This document shows positions 44,546-53,864 of a DNA stretch of 62,200 nucleotides, in pieces; positions within the stretch are counted from its first letter, which is position 1; the number at the start of each line of letters is the position of its first letter. Position numbers and translations under genes: made by a program. The notes under the pieces are model-generated. The model ran no database searches, was not told the origin of the DNA, and saw only the letters and a program-made list of their open reading frames with translations. Source of the DNA: JAIBJN01 sp963838795. GTDB taxonomy: Bacteria; Actinomycetota; Thermoleophilia; Gaiellales; Gaiellaceae. The stretch lies in contig CAWISL010000004.1 in NCBI GenBank assembly GCA_963838795.1, positions 1-62,200 on the forward strand. The letters run 5' to 3'.

Positions 44546-47035
44546 ATGCAAGAAGCGATAGGCCATCCGACTGCCCAGTCGGAGGAACCGGACGCCTTGA
44601 CGGCGGCCGCCCTCCGGACGGAGGCCTGGTCCGGCGAGGCGTTCCTCCACCCCGGCGAGGAGCCCGCCGACGTGCTTGCCGAAGGACGTGCCCGCAGGCG
44701 GGCGCTCGACGCCGCGCTCGCCGAGATGGACGCCGGCCGGCGCTCGCCGTCTCCCGAGTGGAAGGTCGAGTACGCGTTGATGCTCGGGCTCGAGCGCGCG
44801 CTGACCGACAAGCCGCCGCGGCTGGCCTCGGGGACCGAGCTTCGGCGCCATCAGATCGACGCGCTCGCCGGCATGCTCGCCGAGCTGATCGCCCGTCACG
44901 AGCAGGAGGCCGAGAACGGCAACGGCCCAGAGAACGGCAAGCTCGCCGAGGATCGGGCGGACGAGGACGAGGATGAGCTCGAGGAGGAGCCCGAGGCCGA
45001 GAACGGCGACGAAGGGGAGGTGTACGGCCTTCACGACGATCCCGGCGCCGTCCGCCGCTACCGGTTCCGCCATCCGACAGCCTCGGGGAAGACGATCGCC
45101 GCCGGCGGCTTCGTCGAGGCCGCGAGGACGATGGGCGTGCTCATCCTCACGCATCGGCGTCTCCTCGTCGACCAGTTCACCCGCGACCTGACCACGGAGG
45201 GCTACGGCGACCGGCTCCGTCCCGCGGTGCTCCGAGGCCAGGAGCCGCTCCGGGACAACCCGCTCACGATCCAGACCTACGCCTGGTTCGCGCGCCACGT
45301 CGACTCGCTCTCGCGCACGGCCTACCAGCTCGTCATCTGCGACGAGGCGCACACGGCGCTCGGCGAGAAGACGAGCGCGGCGATCCGCCGCTTCACGGAG
45401 CCCATCTTCATCGGCATGACCGCCACCGAGCAGCTGATCGCCAAGCAGGTCTCGGACGTCTTCCCCGCATCTGTGGACGACCTCCCGCTCGGGGATGCGG
45501 CCCGTCGAGGGCTCATCGCCCCGCTGCGCTCGCTCCGGGTCCGGCCGGCGGCCGCCATCTCCTCCGTCCCGATCGTGGGCGGTGACTACGACCAGGAGAT
45601 CCTGGCCAAGGTCCTCGACCAGGACATCTTCAACCAGGCAGCCGCCAGCCTCTACCGGGACCGCTTCGACGCCGCTCCCGGCATCGTCTACGCCGCAGGA
45701 GTCGACCACGCCTACAACCTCGCGCGGGAGTTCCGCGCCGCGGGGCTCAAGGCCGAGGCGGTCAGCGGCCGGACGCCTCCCGTTCGGCTCGCCGAGACCC
45801 TCGCCGCCTACGAGCGCGGCGACATCAACATCCTCATCAACGCCCAGCTGCTCGCGGAGGGCTGGAACTCGCCGCGCGCGACCGTCTGCATGCACCTCGC
45901 CCCCACGGCCAGCCGCCGCGTCTACCAGCAGCGGATCGGCCGCATCATGCGCCTCGCTCCCCGCAAGGAAGCCGGGATCGTCATCGACTTCGTCGACGAC
46001 GCGGCCACGCACAACGACCGCACGATCACCATCCACAGCCTGCTCGACTCCGACTTCTACCGGCCGGGCGCGCGCGTGACGCCGGCGCCGCGCCGCCGGA
46101 TTCAGCGGCGCGCGAAACGGAAGCTCTCTCCCGCTCCCTGGCTCGTCCCCGTCACTCCCGACCCACGGCGGCGCGTAACCGTGATCACCCGCGAGTGGGA
46201 GCGCGTCGACCCGGGTCGCCTCGCCGAGGACGAGCAGCTCCTCTGGGCGAGCATCGCCGGTCGCCAGGTGCGCTTCGAGGAGCGCCAGACCTTCGCCGAG
46301 AAGCTGGCGCGCGCCAGCCGCGAGTGCCGAGAGGCGTTCCTGCTCAGCTGCGCCGCGGAGAACCCCAACCGCCGGCTCCGCCTCTCCGCGCTTGGCGACC
46401 GCGTCGCCGTCTCGGTCGACCGCGCGGACTTCGACGACCTGGTCACCATGGTCACGTCAGCGCCGACCTGGGAGAAGGACCGCGTCCAGGGGGTGCGGGT
46501 GCTCCTCCGGGCGATCGGCGAGGGAAAGGTCGAGGCGCCGCCTGACATCGAGGCGCGCTGGACGTGGCGCCTCGCCCGGGCCACCCGCAAGATCCAGGAC
46601 CGCCGCGCGAGCGCCGACCTCCCCGAGGCGAAGCGATTGCTGGGCGCGCTCACGAACTCACGCGGGCATCGCCACGAGGAGAACGCGGCCAGGCTCGTCA
46701 ACGTCGCCCTGGAGCAGCCGACGCACGTGGCGGCTGCGCTTCTCGCCTCTGCGGAGGCCTACACGCCGACCGCGCAGCGCCTGATCGACGGGGTCCGCGA
46801 GCGGATCGGCACCGTGCAGGAGGTCGCCAACGCGCTGGCCGACAACCTTCCCGCGCCGAAGCAGCCTTCGAGCAAGTCACGCCGGCGTCGGCGCAAGAAG
46901 AAGCGCAAGGCCGACGAGGCGCAGACGCAGGCTCAGCGAGGCCGGGAATCGCCGAACGGCAAGCCCGACGAGCAGCCCCGCGAGCCCGTCACCGCGGTGT
47001 CGCCGCCGCCAGCAGTGCCCGAGACGAGCCTGTAA
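44546..47035 (+). CDS. DEAD/DEAH-box helicase
   Basis: 829 residues, intact. Helicase core: Walker A FRHPTASGKTIAAGGFVEAA (about 174-193), motif Ia ILTHRRLLVDQF, DEAH in LVICDEAHTALGEK (about 264), motif III FIGMTATEQL, C-terminal lobe AEAVSGRTPPVRLAETLAAY, NILINAQLLAEGWNSPRA, and motif VI RVYQQRIGRIMRLAPRKEAG. A long acidic stretch precedes Walker A (about 135-155), and the C-terminus ends in a very basic segment (SRRRRRKKKRK). Superfamily 2, restriction-helicase-like layout, but no nuclease domain was seen. Role in RNA or DNA remodelling is likely. Confidence 0.82.
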   Translation: MQEAIGHPTAQSEEPDALTAAALRTEAWSGEAFLHPGEEPADVLAEGRARRRALDAALAEMDAGRRSPSPEWKVEYALMLGLERALTDKPPRLASGTELRRHQIDALAGMLAELIARHEQEAENGNGPENGKLAEDRADEDEDELEEEPEAENGDEGEVYGLHDDPGAVRRYRFRHPTASGKTIAAGGFVEAARTMGVLILTHRRLLVDQFTRDLTTEGYGDRLRPAVLRGQEPLRDNPLTIQTYAWFARHVDSLSRTAYQLVICDEAHTALGEKTSAAIRRFTEPIFIGMTATEQLIAKQVSDVFPASVDDLPLGDAARRGLIAPLRSLRVRPAAAISSVPIVGGDYDQEILAKVLDQDIFNQAAASLYRDRFDAAPGIVYAAGVDHAYNLAREFRAAGLKAEAVSGRTPPVRLAETLAAYERGDINILINAQLLAEGWNSPRATVCMHLAPTASRRVYQQRIGRIMRLAPRKEAGIVIDFVDDAATHNDRTITIHSLLDSDFYRPGARVTPAPRRRIQRRAKRKLSPAPWLVPVTPDPRRRVTVITREWERVDPGRLAEDEQLLWASIAGRQVRFEERQTFAEKLARASRECREAFLLSCAAENPNRRLRLSALGDRVAVSVDRADFDDLVTMVTSAPTWEKDRVQGVRVLLRAIGEGKVEAPPDIEARWTWRLARATRKIQDRRASADLPEAKRLLGALTNSRGHRHEENAARLVNVALEQPTHVAAALLASAEAYTPTAQRLIDGVRERIGTVQEVANALADNLPAPKQPSSKSRRRRRKKKRKADEAQTQAQRGRESPNGKPDEQPREPVTAVSPPPAVPETSL

Positions 47036-47072
47036 GAAGACGTTCAGATCGGACGGCTAGCATCGGGTCACG

Positions 47073-48716
47073 ATGCTGCTGCTGATCGTCGTGGCGTTCG
47101 TCGCGGGCATCGTCACGGCCGTCTCGCCGTGCGTCCTTCCCGTGCTCCCGATCGTCCTGGCCGGCGGCGCGACCGGCGGGCCCCGGCGGCCGTTCGCCAT
47201 CGTCGCGGGGCTCGTGGTCAGCTTCACGGTCTTCTCGCTCACCGCGGCGGCGCTTCTCTCGGCGCTCGGGCTCCCGGACGACCTCCTGCGGGATCTCGCC
47301 ATCGCGGTCGTCGTCCTCGTCGGTCTCTCGCTGGTCTGGCCGCGCCTCGGCGATCTGCTCGGCCGCCCCTTCTACGCCCTCGCGCGGCGGAGGCCCGGCG
47401 ACACCAGCGGTGGCTTCGTGCTCGGCCTCAGCCTCGGGATCCTGTTCACCCCCTGCGCAGGGCCGGTGATCGCCGCCGTGGCCACGGTGGCTGCCACCCA
47501 GAGCTTCAGCGTGGAGGCGTTCCTCATCACGCTCGCATACGGCCTCGGCGCAGGAGCCGTGCTGCTCGGCGTCGCCGTGGCGGCTCGCCTGGGGATGAGC
47601 CTTCGCTCGGTTCGGGCGCACGCGCCCCTCATTCGGCGGGCGCTCGGCGTGGCGATCCTGGCGGTCGCGGTGCTCATGATCTACGGGGTCGACAAGCGCC
47701 TGCAGACCCGAGTCCCCGAGTACACGCGGGCGCTCCAGGGCCTCGAGGAGAGCGCGGCGGCCCAGGACGAGCTGGAGGAGCTCGTCGGCGCGCCCGGGCT
47801 GGCGGAGGAAGCGAGGCTCGACGACTTCGGCCTCGCCCCGGAGTTCCAGGCGATCCAGGCCTGGATCAACTCCGAGCCGCTGACGATGGAGTCGCTGCGT
47901 GGGAAGGTGGTGCTGCTCGACTTCTGGACCTACTCCTGCATCAACTGCCTGCGGACGCTGCCGCACGTGAAGGCCTGGGACGCGGCGTATCGCGACGACG
48001 GGCTCGTCATCGTCGGGGTGCACACGCCGGAGTTTGCCTTCGAGCGAGAGCCCGACAACGTCCGCCGGGCCGTCCGCGAGCACGGCATCGACTATCCCGT
48101 CGCCCTCGACCCGGAGTTCGGCACATGGCAGGCGTGGCAGAACCGCTACTGGCCTGCGAAGTACTTCGTCGACCGGCGAGGCCACCTCCGCTACGCGCAC
48201 TTCGGGGAGGGTGACTACGAGGAGAGCGAACAGGTCCTCCGGCAGCTGCTGGCCGAGGACGACGACGACGCAGCGCTCGTCTCGGGGGAGATCGAGGACG
48301 AGACGCCGACCGGCGCGCAGACGCCGGAGAGCTACCTCGGCTACGAGCGCCTCGACCGCTTCGTCGGCTCGCGCATCGAGCCGAACCGCGAGGCCGCGTA
48401 CACGATCCCGCAGTTCGTACCGCTCCACGGGCTTGCCTACGGCGGCCGTTGGACGGTCGAGGACGAGCGGATCGTCGCGGGTCGCGACGCCCGGCTCCGA
48501 CTCCATTTCAAGGGCAGCAACGTCTTTCTCGTGCTCGGGACCGCTGGCGACGACGAGACGGTCGAGGTCACGCTCGACGGCGAGCGCGCCGGGACGGCAA
48601 CCGTGACGCAGGACGACATCTACACGCTCGCGCGCATCCCGGGCGAGAAGCGCGACCATGTCCTCGACCTCCGCTTCTCGCCCGGAACGGAGGCCTACGC
48701 CTTCACGTTCGGCTAG
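47073..48716 (+). CDS. DipZ-type protein: CcdA membrane domain fused to thioredoxin
   Basis: 547 residues, intact. Residues 1-215: six to seven helices of CcdA with the two redox Cys in VSPCVLPVLPI and FTPCAGPVIAA. Residues about 270-410: periplasmic-side thioredoxin fold with CxxC in FWTYSCINCLRTLPHVKAWD and the cis-Pro strand RYWPAKYFVDRRGH. C-terminal about 110 residues form a carbohydrate-module-like beta domain (RLRLHFKGSNVFLVLGTAGD). Passes electrons from cytosolic thioredoxin to the outside for protein thiol reduction or cytochrome c maturation. Confidence 0.88.
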   Translation: MLLLIVVAFVAGIVTAVSPCVLPVLPIVLAGGATGGPRRPFAIVAGLVVSFTVFSLTAAALLSALGLPDDLLRDLAIAVVVLVGLSLVWPRLGDLLGRPFYALARRRPGDTSGGFVLGLSLGILFTPCAGPVIAAVATVAATQSFSVEAFLITLAYGLGAGAVLLGVAVAARLGMSLRSVRAHAPLIRRALGVAILAVAVLMIYGVDKRLQTRVPEYTRALQGLEESAAAQDELEELVGAPGLAEEARLDDFGLAPEFQAIQAWINSEPLTMESLRGKVVLLDFWTYSCINCLRTLPHVKAWDAAYRDDGLVIVGVHTPEFAFEREPDNVRRAVREHGIDYPVALDPEFGTWQAWQNRYWPAKYFVDRRGHLRYAHFGEGDYEESEQVLRQLLAEDDDDAALVSGEIEDETPTGAQTPESYLGYERLDRFVGSRIEPNREAAYTIPQFVPLHGLAYGGRWTVEDERIVAGRDARLRLHFKGSNVFLVLGTAGDDETVEVTLDGERAGTATVTQDDIYTLARIPGEKRDHVLDLRFSPGTEAYAFTFG

Positions 48717-48722
48717 CGAGCC

Positions 48723-49568
48723 TCAGGAGCTCGGGGCCTCGTCGTCGAGCTCACGGCTCCGCTCCTCGTGCTCCTTGAGGAAGCGCGTGAGCTCGGCGGC
48801 AAGAGTGTCCCCCGAGGGGACGTCCAGCTCCTCGCCGAGCGCGTCGCGGCGGGTCTCGAGCTCGTGGACGTACGCTTCGGTCTCCTCGTCCTGCGCAACG
48901 GCCGCGCTGACCTGGAGCTCATAAGCTTCCGCGGCTCGCTCGAGGTCGGTCAGGTCGAGCGTGATCCCGAGCAGCGCCCCGAGGCGCTCCGAGAGCGCGA
49001 GCGCCGCCTTCGGGCTCGCCGCGAGCGAGACGTAGTGCGGCACCGCCGCCCACAAGCTCGCCGACGGAACACCAGCCGCTCGGCAGGCGTCGTGGAGGAC
49101 GCCGACGATTCCGGTCGGCCCCTCGTAGCGCGACGAGGTCAGGCCCAGCTCCTCGACGAGGGCCGAATCGCTCGCCGAGCCCGTCACCGGAGCCGGACGG
49201 GTGTGCGGGACGTCTGCGAGCAGGGCGCCGAGCGTGACCATGAGCTCGACGCCGAGGTCGACCGCGAGCCCGGTGACCTCCTCCGAGAACGTCCGCCAGC
49301 GCGTGTTCGGCTCGACGCCGAGCAGGATGACCGCGTCGCGATCGGCGTCCGGCACCGCGGCGCTGTAAAAGACCGTCTCCGGCCAGTCGATCTTGCGGGT
49401 CACGCCCTCCTCGAGCCTGACGTGCGGGCGGACTGCCTGGAAGTCGTAGAACTCCTCGGGGTCGATGTCCGCGAAGCGCTGCGCGCTCCACGCCTGCGCC
49501 AGGAAGCTCGCGGCGAGGGACGCGCCCTGCGCGCCGTCGTTCCACCCTCGAAACGCGGCGACGAGCAC
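48723..49568 (-). CDS. PAC2 family protein (proteasome assembly chaperone-like)
   Basis: PAC2 landmarks: PVLVAAFRGWNDGAQGASLA, EFYDFQAVRPHVRLEEGVTR, VILLGVEPNTRWRTFSEEVT, YEGPTGIVGVLHDACRAAGV and ASLWAAVPHYVSLAASPKAA. GTG 49568 is the first standard start, but the family-like sequence HLRIESRPTLRRP continues about 15 codons upstream without ATG/GTG/TTG before a stop, so the true start may be altered. About 281 residues. Common in actinobacteria with proteasome/Pup systems, function not settled. Confidence 0.8.
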   Translation of the reverse strand: MLVAAFRGWNDGAQGASLAASFLAQAWSAQRFADIDPEEFYDFQAVRPHVRLEEGVTRKIDWPETVFYSAAVPDADRDAVILLGVEPNTRWRTFSEEVTGLAVDLGVELMVTLGALLADVPHTRPAPVTGSASDSALVEELGLTSSRYEGPTGIVGVLHDACRAAGVPSASLWAAVPHYVSLAASPKAALALSERLGALLGITLDLTDLERAAEAYELQVSAAVAQDEETEAYVHELETRRDALGEELDVPSGDTLAAELTRFLKEHEERSRELDDEAPSS

Positions 49569-49625
49569 GGGACGACGAAGCGTCGGGCGACTCTCGATGC
49601 GGAGATGCCCTGCGATGGGCTCAGT

Positions 49626-50540
49626 CTACGGGAGTCGGGCCCGGTGCCTGAGCACGAGCCGGGCGGCCAGCAGGACGACGGTTACCCAGATGGCCGTAGC
49701 GAGCGTCACGTGCACGAGCACGAGCCCCCACGGGAGGGCCTCCCGCCACTGGACCTCGCCCACGACCATCTGCCCAAGGAGGAGGGCGAGCACGACGGCC
49801 GCCGTGAGCAGCTCGACCCGCGCCCGGCGCCGTTCGGCGATCAGAAGCGCCGAGAGGGCGAGGAAGGCGACACCGAAGACGGCCGTCGCACCGATGTGGA
49901 TGTGCACGGCCTCGACGAGGTTCCCGAAGCGAACGATCTCCTCGCCTCCGGAGTGAGGCCCCGCCGCGGTGACGAGCGTCCCGGACACGACGAGCGCCGC
50001 GGCGGCGGGAACGAGCGCGAGCGCGAGCCAGGCAGAGCCAAGCGGCTCCTCAGCGGCGGCGGAGCGGGCGAGATCCCGGGCTCCCAGGACGACCACGATC
50101 GCCACTCCGAGGGCGATCAGGGAGAGAAGGAAGTGTCCCATGACGATCAGCGGGTGCAGCTCGAGCATGACGGTCACGCCGCCGAGCAACCCTTGGGCGA
50201 GCACCGTGAAGGGCAGTGCGACTGTGCTCCAGAGGAGCCACCGGGGCATGCCGGGCACGCGGAAAGCGGCGCCCGCCGCGGCGAGCGCCGTCAGGCCGAC
50301 CACGAACCCGGCCACGCGGTTTCCGAACTCGATCATCGCGTTGTAGTCCTTGGGCGGGAGGAACGTCTCGCCGCAGTTGGGCCAGTTCTCGCAGCCGAGC
50401 CCGGAGCCCGTGAGACGGACCGTCGCTCCCGAGACGACGATCAGGAAGAGCGCCGCGAGCGCGGCGTAGGTAAGCCACTCGAAGAGCGCCGGCGAGACCG
50501 TGAGCGAGCGGAGCCGTGCCGAGCGGGCGCCGGCCTCCAT
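49626..50540 (-). CDS. ctaA: Heme A synthase (COX15/CtaA)
   Basis: 304 residues with eight predicted helices in two four-helix halves. GATVRLTGSGLGCENWPNCG is the family signature with the loop cysteine pair; heme-ligand His occur in ELHPLIVMGHFLLSLIALG and NLVEAVHIHIGATAVFGVA, with NRVAGF before. Oxidises the C8 methyl of heme O to make heme A for cytochrome c oxidase. ATG 50540 overlaps the selD stop (TGATG), so the two are coupled. Confidence 0.88.
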   Translation of the reverse strand: MEAGARSARLRSLTVSPALFEWLTYAALAALFLIVVSGATVRLTGSGLGCENWPNCGETFLPPKDYNAMIEFGNRVAGFVVGLTALAAAGAAFRVPGMPRWLLWSTVALPFTVLAQGLLGGVTVMLELHPLIVMGHFLLSLIALGVAIVVVLGARDLARSAAAEEPLGSAWLALALVPAAAALVVSGTLVTAAGPHSGGEEIVRFGNLVEAVHIHIGATAVFGVAFLALSALLIAERRRARVELLTAAVVLALLLGQMVVGEVQWREALPWGLVLVHVTLATAIWVTVVLLAARLVLRHRARLP

Positions 50541-51568
50541 CAGGAGACCGTCACCCCGCTTCCCTCCTCGACTCTCCCGATACGCGCCACGAAGAGGCCC
50601 TCGGCGGCGAAGTGCGCCGCGAGGACGGGCGCCTTCTCGGCCGGCAGGGTCGCCAGGAGGCCACCCGCAGTCTGCGGGTCGAAGCCGAGCGCCGCGAGGT
50701 CGTCGGATGTCCCGTCCAGCCGCACGGCGCTGGCGACGTACTCGCGGTTGCGGGGGTCGCCGCCCGTGCGCACGCCGCGGGCGGCCGCTGCGAGGGCCCC
50801 CGGGAGCTCGGGGAGCGCATCCCCGACGAGCTCGATCCGCACGCCGCTCCGTTCGGCCACCTCGTGGGCGTGGCCGAAGAGGCCGAAGCCGGTAACGTCG
50901 GTGACGGCCGAGGGCTCGAACCCGCGCAGCGCCTCCGCTGCGCGGTCGTTCAGCTCGGTCATGCGGCGCGTTGTCTCCCGGACCTCCTCGTCCCCGAGCA
51001 GCCCCTTGGCGGCGGCCGCAAGGACGAGACCGGTCCCGAGGGGCTTGGTCAGGAGGACGGCGTCGCCGGGCCGGGCCGAGCTTTTCCGCCAGAGCGCCTC
51101 CGGATGCGCGGTGCCGACGACCGCGAGCCCGTACTTCGGCTCCTGGTCGCGGATCGTGTGGCCCCCCGCCAGGACCGCTCCGGACTCCTGCACCTTCGCG
51201 GCGGCGGCGTCGAAGATCGCTCGTATCGTCTCGACCGGCAGCTCCTCCGGGAACGCGGCGATGGAGAGCGCCACGAGCGGCCTGCCGCCCATCGCGAAGA
51301 CGTCGTTCAGGGCGTTGGCGGCGGCCACCGCTCCGAAGAGGGAGGGGTCGTCCACCATCGGCGGGAAGAAGTCGGTCGTGAAGATGAGCGCCCGCTCGTC
51401 ATCGAGCTTGTAGACGGCGGCGTCGTCCGCCGGAGCGAGGCCGACGAGCAGGTTCTCGGGCGCGCTCGGCAGGAAGCCTGCGAGCAGCTCCTCGAGGCGG
51501 GCCGCGGAGTACTTCGCCGCGCAGCCGCCCCCCGCTTCGAGACCCGTGAGGCGCGCTGTAGTCTCCAC
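50540..51568 (-). CDS. selD: Selenide, water dikinase
   Basis: GTG 51568: VETTARLTGLEAGGGCAAKY, with the active-site Cys (TGC, not selenocysteine) and Lys in GGCAAK. Then LLVGLAPADDAAVYKLDDER, FTTDFFPPMVDDPSLFGAVA, NALNDVFAMGGRPLVALSI (ATP site), LTKPLGTGLVLAAAAK and FDPQTAGGLLATLP. 342 residues, standard. Makes selenophosphate from selenide and ATP for selenocysteine or selenouridine. No selA, selB, tRNA-Sec or ybbB gene is in the window. Confidence 0.9.
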   Translation of the reverse strand: METTARLTGLEAGGGCAAKYSAARLEELLAGFLPSAPENLLVGLAPADDAAVYKLDDERALIFTTDFFPPMVDDPSLFGAVAAANALNDVFAMGGRPLVALSIAAFPEELPVETIRAIFDAAAAKVQESGAVLAGGHTIRDQEPKYGLAVVGTAHPEALWRKSSARPGDAVLLTKPLGTGLVLAAAAKGLLGDEEVRETTRRMTELNDRAAEALRGFEPSAVTDVTGFGLFGHAHEVAERSGVRIELVGDALPELPGALAAAARGVRTGGDPRNREYVASAVRLDGTSDDLAALGFDPQTAGGLLATLPAEKAPVLAAHFAAEGLFVARIGRVEEGSGVTVS

Positions 51569-51582
51569 TCGATGGAGGTTAC
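51557..51582. promoter_or_regulatory. Back-to-back starts of selD and the dimethylargininase-family gene
   Basis: The first base of selD GTG (51568, minus) and of the plus-strand ATG (51572) are separated by three bases. TGTAGT (51557-51562) lies 9 nt ahead of the plus start, and TAACCT lies a similar distance ahead of the minus start, so each promoter would be inside the other gene's first codons and both transcripts would be leaderless. Confidence 0.4.
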
Positions 51583-52438
51583 CGCCCGTCAGTTCGGCTG
51601 TCAGAGCATGACAGCCCCCCTCCGGCGTGTGCTGGTGCGGGCGCCACGACCGGACGACGCTGCCCTGTGGCGCGCCTACGGCTGGCGCTTCGAGCCGGAT
51701 CCCGGGGCCATGGCGGCCGAGCACGGCGCCTTCCGGGAGCTCCTGGCCGCAGACGGCGCGGAGGTCGTCCTCGGCGAGACCCCGCACGGGCCCGATCCCG
51801 ACGCCATCTACACCTACGACCCGGCGATCGTCGCCGACGCCGGAGCCATCCTTCTCCGCCCCGGCAAGGAGGGCAGGCGAGGAGAGCCCGACGCCATGGC
51901 CGCCGACTTCGTCGAGGCGGGCATTCCCATCGCAGGGCGTCTCGAGGCGCCCGCCCTGGCGGAGGGCGGCGACACCCTCTGGCTGGACGAGCGGACGCTC
52001 CTGGCGGGCCATGGGTACCGCACGAACGAGGCCGGGATCGCCGCCCTTCGCGAGCTGCTCCCGGACGCCGAGGTCGTGGCGTTCGACCTTCCTCACTACC
52101 ACGGGCCCGGCGAGGTCATGCACCTCATGTCCTTTCTCTCCCCGCTGGACCTCGACCTGGCCGTCGTCTATCCGCCGCTCCTGCCGGTCCGGCTCGTCGA
52201 GCTCCTCCAGTCCCGGGGTATCGAGCTCGTGGAGGTGCCCGACGAGGAGTTCGACTCGATGGGCTCGAACGTCCTGGCGCTCGGCCCTCGCGTCGCGCTC
52301 GCGCTCGCCGGCAACGACGAGACGCGCCGGCGCATGGAGCGAGCAGGCGTCGACGTCCGCGTCTACGAGGGTGAGCACATCTCACGGCCGGGAGACGGCG
52401 GCCCGACCTGCCTCACCCGCCCGCTCCTCCGCGGCTAG
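51572..52438 (+). CDS. Amidinotransferase/dimethylargininase (DDAH) family protein
   Basis: ATG 51572 chosen because ARQFGCQSMTAPLRRVLVRA is conserved through this point; ATG 51608 is an alternative. Guanidino-enzyme core: TYDPAIVADAGAILLRPGK, LEAPALAEGGDTLWLDERTL (Glu/Asp substrate site), AFDLPHYHGPGEVMHLMSFL (His), FDSMGSNVLALGP and C-terminal GGPTCLTRPLLRG with the nucleophilic Cys. 288 residues. Hydrolyses or transfers an amidino group from an arginine derivative. Confidence 0.8.
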   Translation: MEVTARQFGCQSMTAPLRRVLVRAPRPDDAALWRAYGWRFEPDPGAMAAEHGAFRELLAADGAEVVLGETPHGPDPDAIYTYDPAIVADAGAILLRPGKEGRRGEPDAMAADFVEAGIPIAGRLEAPALAEGGDTLWLDERTLLAGHGYRTNEAGIAALRELLPDAEVVAFDLPHYHGPGEVMHLMSFLSPLDLDLAVVYPPLLPVRLVELLQSRGIELVEVPDEEFDSMGSNVLALGPRVALALAGNDETRRRMERAGVDVRVYEGEHISRPGDGGPTCLTRPLLRG

Positions 52439-52468
52439 CTGGCGCCGTCCTTTCCGGCCGGGGACGCG

Positions 52469-53497
52469 TCAGCGGAGCAGGAAGCCTTCGCCCAGCGGGT
52501 CGCGCGGGTTCAGCACGAATTCGTGGGCGCCCGTGCGGTAGGCGCTGCCCTCGACCTCCGTGATCACGGCCGGGCGGCCCGCGACCTCGGCGTCGCCGAC
52601 CACTCGGGCGCGGAACTCGCCGCCCGCGATGCCTTCGTGGACGAGCTCCTCGCCACGCGGCAGCTCGCCTGCCTGCTCGAGGAGGGCGAGCCGTGCGGAC
52701 GTTCCGCTGCCACAGGGCGAGCGGTCGACTTCCCCGTCGGCGAACACCGTCACGTTCCGCTGGCGGAGTGGCGGGCCCATGTCCACACGCTCCCAGAAGA
52801 TCACGCCGTAGACGTCCCGAAGCTCCGGCTCCTCGGGGTGGATAAACGGCCGCTGGGCCTCGAGAGCTCCCTTGACCTCCCTCCCGAGCTCGATCAGCTG
52901 CGAGAGATTCCGCGCTCGCAGGGGCAACGGCGAGGCGACGGAGGAGTAGAACGCGCCGCCGAATGCGACATCCGCCCGCAGGCCCTCGGCGAGGAGTCCC
53001 TCAGCTTCGACGAAGGCCGGGACGTTTCGAAACCGCACCGAGCGCACCGCCCCTCCGTCGACCTGCGCGACGGTCTCCAGCCGGCCGGACGGCACGTCCA
53101 CCACGACTCGGGTCTCCGGCTCCACGGCGGCCAGTACCCCGCTCTCGAGCGCCCAGGTGACGAGCGCTATCGTGCCGTGGCCGCAGGCCGTCGAGTAGCC
53201 GGCGTTGTGGAAGAACACCACTCCCAGGTCGGCGCCCTCGCCCTCGGGCTCGGTCACGAAGCAGCCGTACATGTCGGCGTGGCCGCGCGGCTCGTACACG
53301 AGCAGCCTCCGCACGGGGTCGAGATGCTCGAGCGCGAAGCGCCTCTTCTCGAGGATCGATCCGCCTTCGAGCTGCCGCACGCCTCCGGTCACGATCCGGA
53401 ACGGCTCCCCGGCGGTGTGGTAGTCGACCGTTTGGACTGCGGGCGGCTCGGTCAGCGGAACAGGAGCTCCTTCAACGCCGTGACACGGCGCAGGCAA
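52469..53497 (-). CDS. Proline racemase/4-hydroxyproline epimerase family
   Basis: Core motifs: VDYHTAGEPFRIVTGG, EPRGHADMYGCFVTEPEG, NAGYSTACGHGTIALVTWAL (first catalytic Cys), VDVPSGRLETVAQVDGG, VDRSPCGSGTSARLALLEQA (second catalytic Cys). With Cys at both positions a racemase or epimerase is favoured over a hydroxyproline dehydratase, which has Thr at one. The furthest start is TTG 53497; family alignment suggests the protein begins close to PLTEPPAVQTVDYH, about 12 codons later. About 330 residues. Confidence 0.82.
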   Translation of the reverse strand: MPAPCHGVEGAPVPLTEPPAVQTVDYHTAGEPFRIVTGGVRQLEGGSILEKRRFALEHLDPVRRLLVYEPRGHADMYGCFVTEPEGEGADLGVVFFHNAGYSTACGHGTIALVTWALESGVLAAVEPETRVVVDVPSGRLETVAQVDGGAVRSVRFRNVPAFVEAEGLLAEGLRADVAFGGAFYSSVASPLPLRARNLSQLIELGREVKGALEAQRPFIHPEEPELRDVYGVIFWERVDMGPPLRQRNVTVFADGEVDRSPCGSGTSARLALLEQAGELPRGEELVHEGIAGGEFRARVVGDAEVAGRPAVITEVEGSAYRTGAHEFVLNPRDPLGEGFLLR

Positions 53498-53506
53498 GCG
53501 CTGCGC

Positions 53507-53608
53507 TTAGAGGAGGTGCTCCGCGAGCAGGGCGAGCGCCGCAAGCCACATCGCGGCGAGCACGCCGAGGAGCGGTGCGAGCGGGCGGAGGGAAGGACGC
53601 TGGTGCAT
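53507..53608 (-). CDS. Possible 33-residue hydrophobic peptide
   Basis: ATG 53608: MHQRPSLRPLAPLLGVLAAM, then a hydrophobic run ending LLAEHLL. One membrane helix is predicted, but there is no ribosome-binding site. It lies downstream of the secreted peptide gene. Weak support. Confidence 0.25.
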   Translation of the reverse strand: MHQRPSLRPLAPLLGVLAAMWLAALALLAEHLL

Positions 53609-53764
53609 GGGCCGAAGCAATCTCAGGTCGCGCGCCGGAGAGATTCGACGCCGAGGCGAGGCATCCTTCTCGGGCCGTCGAGGCAAGGCAAGGGCGAAGC
53701 ACAGGACGGACACACCGGCGGCGGCCCTGCGGTCGTCCTTCCCTGGATTCCTTCGTGGAGCGTT
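53609..53764. other. Intergenic, nothing convincing
   Basis: About 155 nt after the secreted peptide gene. Minus-strand frames are open but Arg-rich and unlike any protein I know. No T-run terminator was seen. Confidence 0.35.
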
Positions 53765-53857
53765 CTAGCGGCCGCCGAAATGGCCGAAGCCGGCCAGCGG
53801 TGCAAGGAACGCGACCAGCGTGGTCAGCGTCAGGAGAGCCTTCACCTTCACAATCAT
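53765..53857 (-). CDS. Secreted 30-residue peptide, candidate pheromone
   Basis: ATG 53857, stop TAG 53765-53767. The seven bases between the receptor stop and this ATG are GGAGGTG, a near-perfect Shine-Dalgarno. The peptide begins MIVKVK (basic end), has a hydrophobic core (ALLTLTTLVAFLAPL) and a polar Gly-rich tail ending GFGHFGGR; a signal-peptidase site after APLA would release GFGHFGGR. Position, size and export signal match Phr/PapR/Rgg-type signalling peptides that follow their HTH-TPR receptor genes. Function is inferred. Confidence 0.65.
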   Translation of the reverse strand: MIVKVKALLTLTTLVAFLAPLAGFGHFGGR

Positions 53858-53864
53858 CACCTCC

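Noticed and set aside
48768..51413. 881-codon open frame on the plus strand opposite PAC2, ctaA and selD
   Set aside because: Antisense to three well-identified genes with conserved motifs; composition is typical of shadow frames.
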